DNA from: Mycobacterium sp. shizuoka-1
GTDB lineage: Bacteria > Actinomycetota > Actinomycetes > Mycobacteriales > Mycobacteriaceae
Assembly (NCBI RefSeq): GCF_002723835.1
Contig: NZ_BEWG01000055.1
Span: 1 to 64,000, forward strand
DNA: 64,000 nt
Direction of reading: 5' to 3'
Both the position numbers and the translations under genes were made by a program. The notes under the pieces are model-generated. The model did no database searches and was not told the DNA's origin. It saw only the letters and a list, made by a program, of their open reading frames with translations. Of this stretch, positions 27,055 to 35,431 are shown in pieces; position 1 is the first letter of the stretch; the number at the start of each line of letters is the position of its first letter.

Positions 27055-30000
27055 GCGTGGCTCTTCGCTTCGCCGAAGATGCCGCTGTGTTCGGAGATCG
27101 TGGTGAGCCAGTCGGCGTCATTGTGGTTGAAGCGCAGCACCATCCAGCCCGCCTCGTCCTCGAGCTTCATGCGCGCCTGCTCGTCCTTCTGCTGCTGATG
27201 TGCGTTGTCATGGACCGGGCCGTCGATAAAGATCGCGACGTCCATGCCGTCGGTGTGATAGGCGAAATCTGGCCGAACGTAGTAGCCGTCAACGATCCGT
27301 TGAGCATCATCAGGCAGCCGGTAGCCATGCTGTTCAAGCAGAGTGAGGAACTGTTTCTCCAGTTCGCTATCGCACGCCTTGATGAGCCGTTCGAGTTGCG
27401 CGACTCGATCTTCACCGCCGGCACCTACCGCTACCGTCGATGTGGCGAGTCGCTGAAGCAGGTCGAGGACGTTGTGGCGGTCCAGATGTTGATGATCCCA
27501 TTGGTTGCTGTAGGACAGCAGGCAGTCGTAGCAGGCCTGTGCGCAGTCTTCAGTCGCGTGCGGGGCATGCTTGAGGTCATTACCGGTATCCGGGTCGAAG
27601 TGCAGAATCTCCAACGCTTTTCGGGCGACCTGGCGGAGTTGGCCGTCTTCGGTGGCTAGCCGGCGTAGCACGCCGGCGCCACCCTCAGCGGCTTCGAAGA
27701 ACAGCAGCCGCGACCATGCGTGGTCACCCGTGTTACTCGGGAGTGCCTCCACCGCCAGCTCGGAGTTCTCGAGTTGATACACGGCCTCGATTCCACGCTT
27801 GAGGGCGTACATCGCCGCCATCCGCTGCTCTTTTGCTATGGAAGGGTCCAAGTGCAGAAGCAGTGCGTTGCGATGGTCCTCGACATGGGGGATCACTCGC
27901 TGATACCGGGGGGCCTCGCCGTGCACATTCTTCGCAAGGTCAGCCTCCTTGCACCAGCGGCCTTCCACCGTGTCCAGCACATAACCGCGGACGTCCTTGT
28001 CCTTGCGGCGGCGCAGGCCGACGTTCATCCGCCGGATCAGCGCCGTGTCGCCGTAAGTCATGGTGCCGAGTTCGGCGCCGTCCACCGTAATGGTGCTGGT
28101 GAGTTGTCCAGCTCGAACTCCATGTGGCACAAAGCGAATAGTGGTGACAATCTCGTGTCCGGCGCGCTGGCGTTCCTCTTCGTCGGCGCTGATCCGGTCG
28201 CGACGGCGGGTCTTTACCGACAACAGCCGCATCAGATTGCCCATTGTGGCTTCCGGGGCGAACGGTGCGCCGCAGTGCTGGCAGAGATCAGGATCTGTCG
28301 ACTCATGTAGGTACCCGCATGCGCTGCATCGTTTGATCTCAGTGATGTGGACACCCGTGCCGTCATCGCGAGCGGGCAGGCTCACACGGTTGACTTCGTA
28401 GCGTGCGCCTTCGTGATAAATGAAGGCGCCTGGCCCGAACTCGCTAATCGCCATAAATCGGGGTCGCTGGATGAAGTCACCCTCACCGCCGCTGCGGGTG
28501 CGTCGTTCGGCGGGTATGAACGCCGACAGGGGCAACCGCGGAAATGAGTATCCTGGCAGGAAGCCTTCGGATGCGAAGTAGCGGTAGGTGTAGAAGTCAC
28601 CCTGAAGGATGTCGTCGACTTGCCCCTTGAGGAGGTCAAGGGCCGCACGTGCCTCCGAAATGCGGCCACGGGCACGTTGTTTCGAACTCTCGGATGCACC
28701 GATGGTCTTCAACGTCGTATTGGCCTGGTCCAACTCCGTTTGGGCTTCGTTGTATAGCCCGCGCCACCGGTCTGCAGCACGGTTGAATCGTGCGGGTGCT
28801 TGCTCGACGGTGTCTGCGATCCACGTGTCCGTCCACCACGGCGCCGAGGTGACCTCAGTAGTCGCTGTGAGCACGTCTGTGACCGCGGCGATGGCAGCGC
28901 TTCGACTCGACGGAGAGTTGATTGTGGCGAGCACCTCGGCTCGCAGCGGTTGGCCAGGCTGGTCGATTTCCAACAGGTCGACCATGCTGGCCTTGAGATC
29001 CAGCCCGCATTTGACTAGCCAGATCGAGTGGGCGTGTGCGCGTACCAGATCCTGGTTGCCCAACTCCAGCCGTGGCGGTGCAACCGCTCCCGCCACCATG
29101 TCCTGACTGCGGCGGAAGTAGTAGGCGTCGTGCGCATTTCCGGTGGCGCAGTAAGTCAGGGCAATGGCGGGTTGACCTGACCGGCCGGCCCGCCCTGACC
29201 GCTGCGCGTAGTTGGCCGGTGTGGGCGGAACATTGCGCATGCCAACGACATTGAGGCTCTTGATATCGACGCCGAGTTCCATGGTGGGGGAGCAGTACAG
29301 CACCGGCAACCGCGCGTCGCTGAACTCTTCCTCCCGTTTCTGCCGTTTGGACGGTTCGACCTGAGCAGTGTGCTCGCGCGCCTCCAGGCCGACGAGCGCT
29401 TTGGCGGTCTCGGCGTAGAGCGCACGGAAATACGGGTTAACTCTGCCTTTGGTTTGATTACTACGGATAGGGTCTGGCGCTCGATGCTCACCGCTGCCGG
29501 GATGCCAAGCGATGAGGTCGGCGCGAAGCTGGTAGCCGGTGGGACGTTTGGGAACCGGAATCCGTACGAGGATCCCCGCGTTCGCCATAACGGTCATCAA
29601 ATTCTCAATGAGCGCGTCGGCATCCTTGGTCTTGAGCGTGTGCTCGAAGCCGGGGAAGCGATTCGCGCGTCGCAGCCAGCGCCCGTATGCGCCAAGCCCT
29701 GATAGATAGAGATCGGCGCCGATCCCGGCCGTCCCTTTGGGTCGGCCACCTGGATACGCGAGGCCGCTGTAGGTTGCTTGTTCGGTCTGGGAAATCGCCC
29801 ACGGGTCTTTGAGCCATTCCCTGCTAGCCCTCCCGATAGCATCGAACTTATCCTCTGTAAGGAAGTCAGTGTCGATGCACAGGTTTCGGCGCAGTTCGTC
29901 GAGTAGAACGTGCATTACCTCGCGCCGGATCTCGGCGCTGGCGCTGGCGAGCGGTTCTCCAAAGTCTGCCCATTTGCGGTCGTCGGCCGCCAGCTCGTCG

Positions 30001-32186
30001 ACGCCTTCGTAGGCCAGGCGCAGCTGGCCGGTCTGCTCCAGGTTGGGCATCGTGATACGCCAGCCCCGCTTCAGGTCCGCCCACAGCCGGTAGGTGACGA
30101 CATCGCGCAGCGCGCTCGCGATCTTCTTGCGTGGGATGTGCTCGTCGGCCGTGTCCTCATCGCGGGCGAAAAACTTCAGGCCGTTACCGCTGAGCGCTTT
30201 GACCACTTCGGGGCCGAGGTTCTCGTCGGTCAGTGGTTCCCCGGGGTTGCGCTCCTGGTAATCGTAAGCAGCGCGGTACAACGCCGAGCGGATCAAACCC
30301 ACCAACACGAAGTCATTGAAGTGACCAGCCTGGAGGCTGGCATCCTGCCGGTTATCGCTGAACGCCAGGAACTTTCGTGCCTCACTATCGAGGTTCGACT
30401 CCCCGCGGAGCGTTCTGACGATCGACTGGGATAGCACTGTCACAGCGCTCGCGCGTCCCTCGGTGCCGAGGCTGGCGACTCGGGAGAATTGGGACTGGCG
30501 GGCACTTTCGTAGGTGGTCTTGCACGACGGGCAGAACTCAAGCCGATCGAAGAACGCCACCGGCATACCGTCATCGGTGATCGTCCCGAATTCATCAACA
30601 CGAAGTGAATTTGGCAGCTTCGGGATTCGGGCCTTGTCCAGCACCTGACCGCCCCCGCCTGCCACCACCCAATCCTCGGGGACGAGATCGAGCACCGCAG
30701 GATCCTGTGTATCCGGCCAGGGCTGCTCGGTCAGAAACAACAGGCCGTCAGCTTCGGGGTGTTCGACGAGATCGGAGTTCGGAATGCGAGGGCTGAAGCT
30801 CTCTCCGCCCCGCTCCAAGTTCACGACGAGAAACTCTTGGCCGCACTCGCGGCAGAACGCTAACGGAAATAGCGGCTGCCCCGGTAGCCGGTTCGGCGCG
30901 CTGCGTTGGTACTGGGTGGTCAGGTATCTCTTTGCGGGCGGCTCGAGAGTGGTGTAGACAGTGTCGCCCTTGCCGATGAACTGATGCAGCTTGAATGCGA
31001 ACAGTGAACGGCCCTGCGGGTCGCGGGCCCTCGACCCAGCGAGCAGCAGTTCCTGGAGCTTCTCCCGGCAGACTGTCTCGTCGACACCTGTCTCCTGGTG
31101 AAGTGTCGCCGCCGCGTCTCGAAGCGTCGAGGGTGATCGCCTCGCGAGCTTGCCCTCATCGTCTTTTTGTAGGCCGAAGTGGTGCTCAATCCACACGGCA
31201 AGCGGATCGGCCCGAAGTTCTGCCCACTCCGTCGGCGACTGTGCTGCCAGGCGCACTCGTAGTGCGGCCGCGTCCGCCTCGCCTGTTGTGGCGCGTCGCA
31301 GCGTTTCCCCGATAATGTTCGCTGCAGGAATCTCGACGCCGAAGATTTTCGTCGCCAACTCGGCGACTTGTTGACGTTGCTCGGCCTTGGTACCCGGACC
31401 GGCCAACGTTGCGCTGGTTCCGATGCATTGCACTGCGTTGGAGCTGACCGCGCCGCGTAGGCGGCGGACGAGCATTGCGACATCAGCGCCCTGACGGCCG
31501 CGGTAGGTGTGCAGTTCATCTAGTACGAGGAACGACAGGTTCGCCGCGCTGTTGATGAGCTTCTCCCGCTCTTTGGGGCGGGTCAGCATCAACTCCAACA
31601 TGACGTAATTGGTCAGCAGGATGTCCGGGGGCGAGGCTAGGGTCTGCTCGCGTTCTTCCTTGTTCTCCTGCCCCGTATATCGAGCGAAGCTGACCTTGGG
31701 GTTCGTCTTGCCGAGGAACTTCTCCAACTCGTTGCGCTGGCTGTTTGCCAGGGCATTCATCGGATAGACGATGATGGCTCGCACACCCTGGCCTGTGCCC
31801 TCGCGCAGTACTCGGTCGACGATTGGCACGATGTAGGACATCGACTTACCCGAGCCGGTACCTGTGGTGAGCACGTAGGACTCGCGGCGGTTGGCAATCT
31901 CAAAGGCGTCCGCTTGGTGGCGATGGAATGAGATGTCGGTACCGTCTGGGCCGCGGAAGATGTCGGCAGCCTTCGGGTCGAGGACCCCGCGCTGTGCAAG
32001 GTCGCGTGCCGTACCGCCGGATTCGAACGCAGGGTTGAGGGCCAGCCAGGGTTCAGGCCACAGAAGACCGGCGGCGATCTCGGCCTCGACCTTGCCACGA
32101 ATCTGGTCGTCCTTGATCTCCAGGAAGCCCTTGACGAAGTTCTCGTAGTCGTCCAGGACCTCCTTGAGGACCCCAAACGCGTCCAT
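27051..32186 (-). CDS. DEAD/DEAH helicase - DUF1998 - nuclease fusion (1711 aa), DrmA/B- or DruE-like
   Basis: The helicase core has Walker A GTGSGKS at 109-115, DELH at 223-226, and late motifs TMELGVDIKSL and QRSGRAGRSGQ near residue 1000. The C-terminal half has a four-cysteine zinc site (CSAC...CQHC) and the DUF1998/MrfA signature CAQACYDCLLSYSNQ. The last 80 residues look like a Vsr/DUF559-type PD-(D/E)XK domain: PDFAYH from 1639, FIDGPVHD near 1653 and WMVLRF near 1685. DISARM splits the helicase and DUF1998 between DrmA and DrmB; Druantia DruE fuses them. The ATG follows a GGGAGGA ribosome site. It is the first gene of the operon and overlaps the next by ATGA. Confidence 0.9.
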   Translation of the reverse strand: MDAFGVLKEVLDDYENFVKGFLEIKDDQIRGKVEAEIAAGLLWPEPWLALNPAFESGGTARDLAQRGVLDPKAADIFRGPDGTDISFHRHQADAFEIANRRESYVLTTGTGSGKSMSYIVPIVDRVLREGTGQGVRAIIVYPMNALANSQRNELEKFLGKTNPKVSFARYTGQENKEEREQTLASPPDILLTNYVMLELMLTRPKEREKLINSAANLSFLVLDELHTYRGRQGADVAMLVRRLRGAVSSNAVQCIGTSATLAGPGTKAEQRQQVAELATKIFGVEIPAANIIGETLRRATTGEADAAALRVRLAAQSPTEWAELRADPLAVWIEHHFGLQKDDEGKLARRSPSTLRDAAATLHQETGVDETVCREKLQELLLAGSRARDPQGRSLFAFKLHQFIGKGDTVYTTLEPPAKRYLTTQYQRSAPNRLPGQPLFPLAFCRECGQEFLVVNLERGGESFSPRIPNSDLVEHPEADGLLFLTEQPWPDTQDPAVLDLVPEDWVVAGGGGQVLDKARIPKLPNSLRVDEFGTITDDGMPVAFFDRLEFCPSCKTTYESARQSQFSRVASLGTEGRASAVTVLSQSIVRTLRGESNLDSEARKFLAFSDNRQDASLQAGHFNDFVLVGLIRSALYRAAYDYQERNPGEPLTDENLGPEVVKALSGNGLKFFARDEDTADEHIPRKKIASALRDVVTYRLWADLKRGWRITMPNLEQTGQLRLAYEGVDELAADDRKWADFGEPLASASAEIRREVMHVLLDELRRNLCIDTDFLTEDKFDAIGRASREWLKDPWAISQTEQATYSGLAYPGGRPKGTAGIGADLYLSGLGAYGRWLRRANRFPGFEHTLKTKDADALIENLMTVMANAGILVRIPVPKRPTGYQLRADLIAWHPGSGEHRAPDPIRSNQTKGRVNPYFRALYAETAKALVGLEAREHTAQVEPSKRQKREEEFSDARLPVLYCSPTMELGVDIKSLNVVGMRNVPPTPANYAQRSGRAGRSGQPAIALTYCATGNAHDAYYFRRSQDMVAGAVAPPRLELGNQDLVRAHAHSIWLVKCGLDLKASMVDLLEIDQPGQPLRAEVLATINSPSSRSAAIAAVTDVLTATTEVTSAPWWTDTWIADTVEQAPARFNRAADRWRGLYNEAQTELDQANTTLKTIGASESSKQRARGRISEARAALDLLKGQVDDILQGDFYTYRYFASEGFLPGYSFPRLPLSAFIPAERRTRSGGEGDFIQRPRFMAISEFGPGAFIYHEGARYEVNRVSLPARDDGTGVHITEIKRCSACGYLHESTDPDLCQHCGAPFAPEATMGNLMRLLSVKTRRRDRISADEEERQRAGHEIVTTIRFVPHGVRAGQLTSTITVDGAELGTMTYGDTALIRRMNVGLRRRKDKDVRGYVLDTVEGRWCKEADLAKNVHGEAPRYQRVIPHVEDHRNALLLHLDPSIAKEQRMAAMYALKRGIEAVYQLENSELAVEALPSNTGDHAWSRLLFFEAAEGGAGVLRRLATEDGQLRQVARKALEILHFDPDTGNDLKHAPHATEDCAQACYDCLLSYSNQWDHQHLDRHNVLDLLQRLATSTVAVGAGGEDRVAQLERLIKACDSELEKQFLTLLEQHGYRLPDDAQRIVDGYYVRPDFAYHTDGMDVAIFIDGPVHDNAHQQQKDEQARMKLEDEAGWMVLRFNHNDADWLTTISEHSGIFGEAKSHA

Positions 32187-32378
32187 GACTTCCTCCCCCG
32201 AGTCTGCGCACGATAAAACTACTTAGCGGACCATACTTGTGACGCCCGACAAACGACGGCACTTCGAAGTGCAGAGCTTGGCTTGCCTGCTAGCCCGGAA
32301 CGGGCGCCCCACCGCATCGGCTCGTCTCGCATGTGCGGCGGCGCAGAGGTAACCAGGCTACGCGGTCACCAGCGTCGG
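32187..32378 (-). promoter_or_regulatory. Leader and probable promoter region of the defence operon
   Basis: This 192-base gap precedes the first operon gene. On the minus strand it contains TATGGT and TAGTTT, both acceptable -10 boxes about 65 and 50 bases before the ATG at 32186. The ribosome site GGGGGAGGA follows. No convincing -35 box or operator palindrome was found, so the exact start is open. Confidence 0.35.
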
Positions 32379-32621
32379 CTAAGGAAGCGCGGCAGGAAAA
32401 ATTTCGAGTATCGCCCGCAAGAACTGCCGTGCCATCATTTCATCAAGTTCAATTATCTGGCTCGGCTTGGGCTCTAATTTGCGTGAATCTGAGCCCATCG
32501 TGGCGAACCGAAGAAGGGTCTCACCGTCGCGTGTTCTAACTGATGTATATAAGCAATCGACCTCGGTAGCAGGAGGCCGCGCTGGTTTTTTGTCATGGGC
32601 AAGTGAGCGGATGCGTGCCAT
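32379..32621 (-). CDS. Small protein (80 aa) at the head of the island
   Basis: The protein begins MARIRSLAHDKKPARPP, continues with EVDCLYTSVRT, a central FATMGSDSRKLEPKPSQIIELD and an amphipathic end (FLRAILEIFP). I recall similar 70-90 residue proteins beside restriction and other accessory systems in actinobacteria, often without function or with misleading names. No motif assigns an activity. A TAACCT -10 box ends six bases before the ATG, the mycobacterial leaderless pattern, which supports both the gene and its start. It is separated from the operon by 192 bases, so it is probably transcribed independently. Confidence 0.6.
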   Translation of the reverse strand: MARIRSLAHDKKPARPPATEVDCLYTSVRTRDGETLLRFATMGSDSRKLEPKPSQIIELDEMMARQFLRAILEIFPAALP

Positions 32622-32627
32622 GGTTCG

Positions 32628-32633
32628 AGGTTA
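32628..32633 (-). promoter_or_regulatory. -10 box of a leaderless promoter
   Basis: On the minus strand this reads TAACCT (TANNNT), followed by six bases and the ATG at 32621, placing transcription start on the start codon. Confidence 0.45.
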
Positions 32634-32736
32634 AAGCGTGATCAAGCGACGGTTTTCGCTATTGGCGCATATCTCAGGCCGACTGTTTTTGGCTCTCGGA
32701 CCCGCGCGCGGCTTCTAGCCCGACGACTACAGAGAT

Positions 32737-33450
32737 TTAGGGGCTATCGGTGAGGTCCACGGACAACTTGTACAGCAACCACTTGGTCGGCACCTCGTAC
32801 TTCTCGGACAGAAGTTGAATGCTCTCTTTCAGCGACTCATCAGGCTGCCCGGTGACAATCAGGAGCTGAGCTCCCGGCCTGTGCTCTTTCTTTGCCTGTT
32901 GGTTGAGCGCGGTCATGTATTTCTTCGCCTGCGCGACTATCCGTTCATCGGCTTCTCTGGCCTTCAACTCGAAGCCGATTAATTCGCCGGATTTCCTGCT
33001 CTCCGCAAGCAGGTCGATTATGCAATTGCCGGCGATGCGAACTTCGGGGCCCCGCAGTTTCAGAGCGTTCTTCCTGGCGTAGGACAGCGCCGCGAAGTTG
33101 GCAGTAAGGAATCGCGACATCTGCTTCTCATCCTCGAAGAGAAAGCGAGAAGGTTGAATGCCCTCGATTGGGTGGTTGCGGTCAAACAGGTAGATCCGCG
33201 TTGTGCGGCTAATCGTGGGATCAGAGAGGTCCGGAAATGTGCTTAGACCTGCGGCCTGGAGCTTCGCTCCCAGCTCCTCAAGAAACTTCAGCGAGATCCG
33301 TTGGTAACCAGCGTCGCGCGCGAGGGTCGAGAGCAAGCTGTCGGGCGTGTGGGTTAAGGACCGCGGCGCACCATGATTTGCGTCGACGCGTCGACGACAG
33401 GTAGCAACCAGACGCTCAAGTCGCTCGCCTTTCGTGAGCCGGTGCGCCAT
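32737..33450 (-). CDS. DUF91/NucS-like PD-(D/E)XK endonuclease (237 aa)
   Basis: The C-terminal half carries the NucS/DUF91-type nuclease core: IDLLAES with D146, then FELKA with E161 and K163, and a downstream AQAKKYM with Q174. This D...E-x-K...Q order matches the fold that binds Mg2+ and cuts DNA in NucS/EndoMS and related defence nucleases. The N-terminal 110 residues are helical and basic and may contact DNA. It is not the housekeeping mycobacterial nucS, which is smaller in its N-terminus and differs in sequence. Two adjacent ATGs follow GGAGGAGG; the second (33450) has better spacing. It lies upstream of the defence operon on the same strand, so it may be an accessory member. Confidence 0.7.
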   Translation of the reverse strand: MAHRLTKGERLERLVATCRRRVDANHGAPRSLTHTPDSLLSTLARDAGYQRISLKFLEELGAKLQAAGLSTFPDLSDPTISRTTRIYLFDRNHPIEGIQPSRFLFEDEKQMSRFLTANFAALSYARKNALKLRGPEVRIAGNCIIDLLAESRKSGELIGFELKAREADERIVAQAKKYMTALNQQAKKEHRPGAQLLIVTGQPDESLKESIQLLSEKYEVPTKWLLYKLSVDLTDSP

Positions 33451-33744
33451 CATTCCTCCTCCGGGCAGTGCGGCGGGGACTCAGCGCATTCTCCACTAGT
33501 ACCGTGCGAGCTGTACCGGCCACCCGCGAAAATCTTGCGGTGGGCCTGCCGTTTCCGGATTTGCTGAGTGCGACCGCGCTGATGCGGATCGCCGCCGCCA
33601 AATTTATCTAGTCATGACGCGTTGGCTGATTACCGCAGTTGCGGACCATCTGGCATGACCGAACAACTGGGTTCGGGCGGGCCGCCCCTGCCGTTAGGCC
33701 CCGACTACGCTGACATCGCCAACACCACGAAAGGCGAACACCTC
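33451..33744. other. Right border of the accessory island, intergenic
   Basis: The 294 bases between the divergent nuclease and cupin genes hold the nuclease ribosome site. A TACGCT -10 box for the cupin gene lies at 33706-33711. A 35-codon plus-strand frame (from a GTG near 33504) is too weak to call. No tRNA, integrase or direct repeat marking an attachment site was recognised here or near 984-1042. Confidence 0.4.
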
Positions 33745-34176
33745 ATGCGACTGTTCATCACAGGCGTCGATGTCGACGGAAGATCCTGCGTTGTTAGCAA
33801 GGGCGAGGTCGAAATCAATGCCGTCGCACCCGGTTTCGGATTGGCCATCCCCTACAACACGAGCCAAACTCCGCCGCCCGCTCGCCCGCAGGGTAACGCC
33901 GACCTGATCGACCAATACCTTGAACCGGGACACGTGCGTTGGATGGTCGTCGATCAAGGCGCTAACACCGAGACGCCCAAGCATCACACCGACACCCTCG
34001 ACCTCGAAATAGTCCTCAGCGGAAGCGTTGACCTCGTCCTCGATGACGGTGCCCATCGCGTCGAGGCCGGCGATATGGTCGTCATGAACGGCGTCGATCA
34101 CGCGTGGAAAGCCGGCCCCGACGGCTACCGTATGGCTGCTGTCCTGATCGGCACCCCGCCGCCCGCGTCGAGCTAA
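33745..34176 (+). CDS. Cupin-domain protein (143 aa)
   Basis: A conserved beta-barrel cupin: ETPKHHTDTLDLEIVLSGSVDLVL contains the HxH-type metal site, and EAGDMVVMNGVDHAW is the second cupin motif with its histidine. The family includes small-molecule-binding proteins and dioxygenase-like enzymes; the substrate is unknown. The ATG at 33745 opens MRLFITGVDVDGRS, the usual start of this subfamily, and a TACGCT -10 box lies upstream. Upstream in-frame ATGs (33622, 33655) would read through that promoter and are less likely. It begins the ordinary chromosome to the right of the island. Confidence 0.8.
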   Translation: MRLFITGVDVDGRSCVVSKGEVEINAVAPGFGLAIPYNTSQTPPPARPQGNADLIDQYLEPGHVRWMVVDQGANTETPKHHTDTLDLEIVLSGSVDLVLDDGAHRVEAGDMVVMNGVDHAWKAGPDGYRMAAVLIGTPPPASS

Positions 34177-34251
34177 GTGCGAAGACGGATGACCGTCGGC
34201 TTGCCCTCGGTAGCTAACGTAGATGCGATACACGGGAGTTGAGTCGAAGCC

Positions 34252-34677
34252 ATGACAGCAGCTGAGCAAGGATCCGATTCGCTGCTCTCCGCGTTGGCGA
34301 AGGCGCGGGTCCCTACAGAAAATCATGAGTTCATCGTCAAGATGACTTCCGCTGCGGGGATTGACAGATATCAAGCAATGTCCCTCGACTCCAGCAAGCC
34401 GTATGTCCTCGCGACACGTCGCAACGGGATGCCCGCTCTGCACATCTATTACGGCTACACAAATGGGTTCACCTCAGAAGAGGAAATAGTCGAGATTCTT
34501 GGAAGCGAAGTCACTCGCGAACCTAGTTCACGATCGGGCACCTGGTACGTCGCCCACCCAGTCAACGAAATTCGCCCACGTCGTGAGCGGTCCCGTGACG
34601 TCAGTCGTGAAAACTCCCAGTTCTGCAAGTGCGGTATCCAACTATCCTTAACCGGAGCCTGCGACTACTGCGATTAG
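34252..34677 (+). CDS. Hypothetical protein with C-terminal zinc ribbon (141 aa)
   Basis: An intact frame with normal codon use. The last 20 residues carry a short zinc-ribbon pair (CKCG and CDYC). The centre (PYVLATRRNGMPALHIYYGYTNGFTSEEEI) looks like a compact alpha-beta domain. No known family is recognised. It lies 75 bases after the cupin gene and 115 before a secreted-protein gene, so operon membership is uncertain. Confidence 0.55.
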   Translation: MTAAEQGSDSLLSALAKARVPTENHEFIVKMTSAAGIDRYQAMSLDSSKPYVLATRRNGMPALHIYYGYTNGFTSEEEIVEILGSEVTREPSSRSGTWYVAHPVNEIRPRRERSRDVSRENSQFCKCGIQLSLTGACDYCD

Positions 34678-34792
34678 CTGCTGCGTCTTGACTGCATTCC
34701 CGCGACGGCCCCACGTCAATGTCTCTTCGAATCGTATGAAGACGCGTATGGAACCCTGGACACGGCCGACGCGCACACGAAAGAATCGATCC

Positions 34793-35371
34793 ATGCGCAA
34801 GTGGCTCACGTCAGCAATAGCGCTCCTGTCAGCCGCCGGAATCACCCCAATAGCCCACGCCGACAACCCCACCCCGTCACTGCCGCAGTTCGTCCCGCAC
34901 CCATCCGACTGGCAGCCCAACGCCAGCGTCTACCCCTACAACCTCTGGCAGACCCGCGTCACCCCCGAGCAAGTCACCGCCATGCGTGACTCCTGCCAGT
35001 GGTTCAACGCCCAATACGACACCCTGATGGGCCAAACCCTCGGCTTCCAACACTTCCTCGGCAACGCGCACGACGACTGGACAGCCCCCGGCGTCCAACC
35101 AGCCGCAGACACCATCGAAGCCAACCTCGATCAGTCCGCGGCCTTTCTCGACGCCCGCGCCCACACCCTGTTCGTCGTGAATTACCCCGACCAGAGCGAG
35201 TATTCGCCTGTCTACAACGGGGATTCGATGTACCACCTCTGGTATCAGCTCACCCAGATCAGCGCCAACATGAAGCAGCAGCTGCCGTCCGGTCAACTCA
35301 ACGCGCACATCGCCACCGCCAACGTCTACGGCACCACCATCCGTGACTCTCAGGTGTGCGCCGGGGCCTGA
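34793..35371 (+). CDS. Secreted protein (192 aa)
   Basis: The ATG at 34793 starts a signal peptide (MRKWLTSAIALLSAAGI, cleavage after AHA before DNPT); in-frame upstream ATGs would place a charged extension before it. The mature part is helical and rich in Gln, Asn and Tyr (CQWFNAQYDTLMGQTLGF...), with two cysteines that may pair. It resembles short exported proteins of mycobacteria with no known function. GAAAGAA lies just upstream as a weak ribosome site. Confidence 0.7.
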   Translation: MRKWLTSAIALLSAAGITPIAHADNPTPSLPQFVPHPSDWQPNASVYPYNLWQTRVTPEQVTAMRDSCQWFNAQYDTLMGQTLGFQHFLGNAHDDWTAPGVQPAADTIEANLDQSAAFLDARAHTLFVVNYPDQSEYSPVYNGDSMYHLWYQLTQISANMKQQLPSGQLNAHIATANVYGTTIRDSQVCAGA

Positions 35372-35431
35372 CCGCTCTCCTAACATCGCTCCTTAGCGCA
35401 ACCGCCGAGCTTCGGCAGCTAACCTCGACCA

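Noticed and set aside
27048..27659. Plus-strand 203-codon frame opposite the helicase-DUF1998 end
   Set aside because: Overlaps the DUF1998 and nuclease coding region; no ribosome site or recognisable protein.
33504..33611. 35-codon plus-strand frame at the island border
   Set aside because: Too short and with no clear ribosome site; likely chance.
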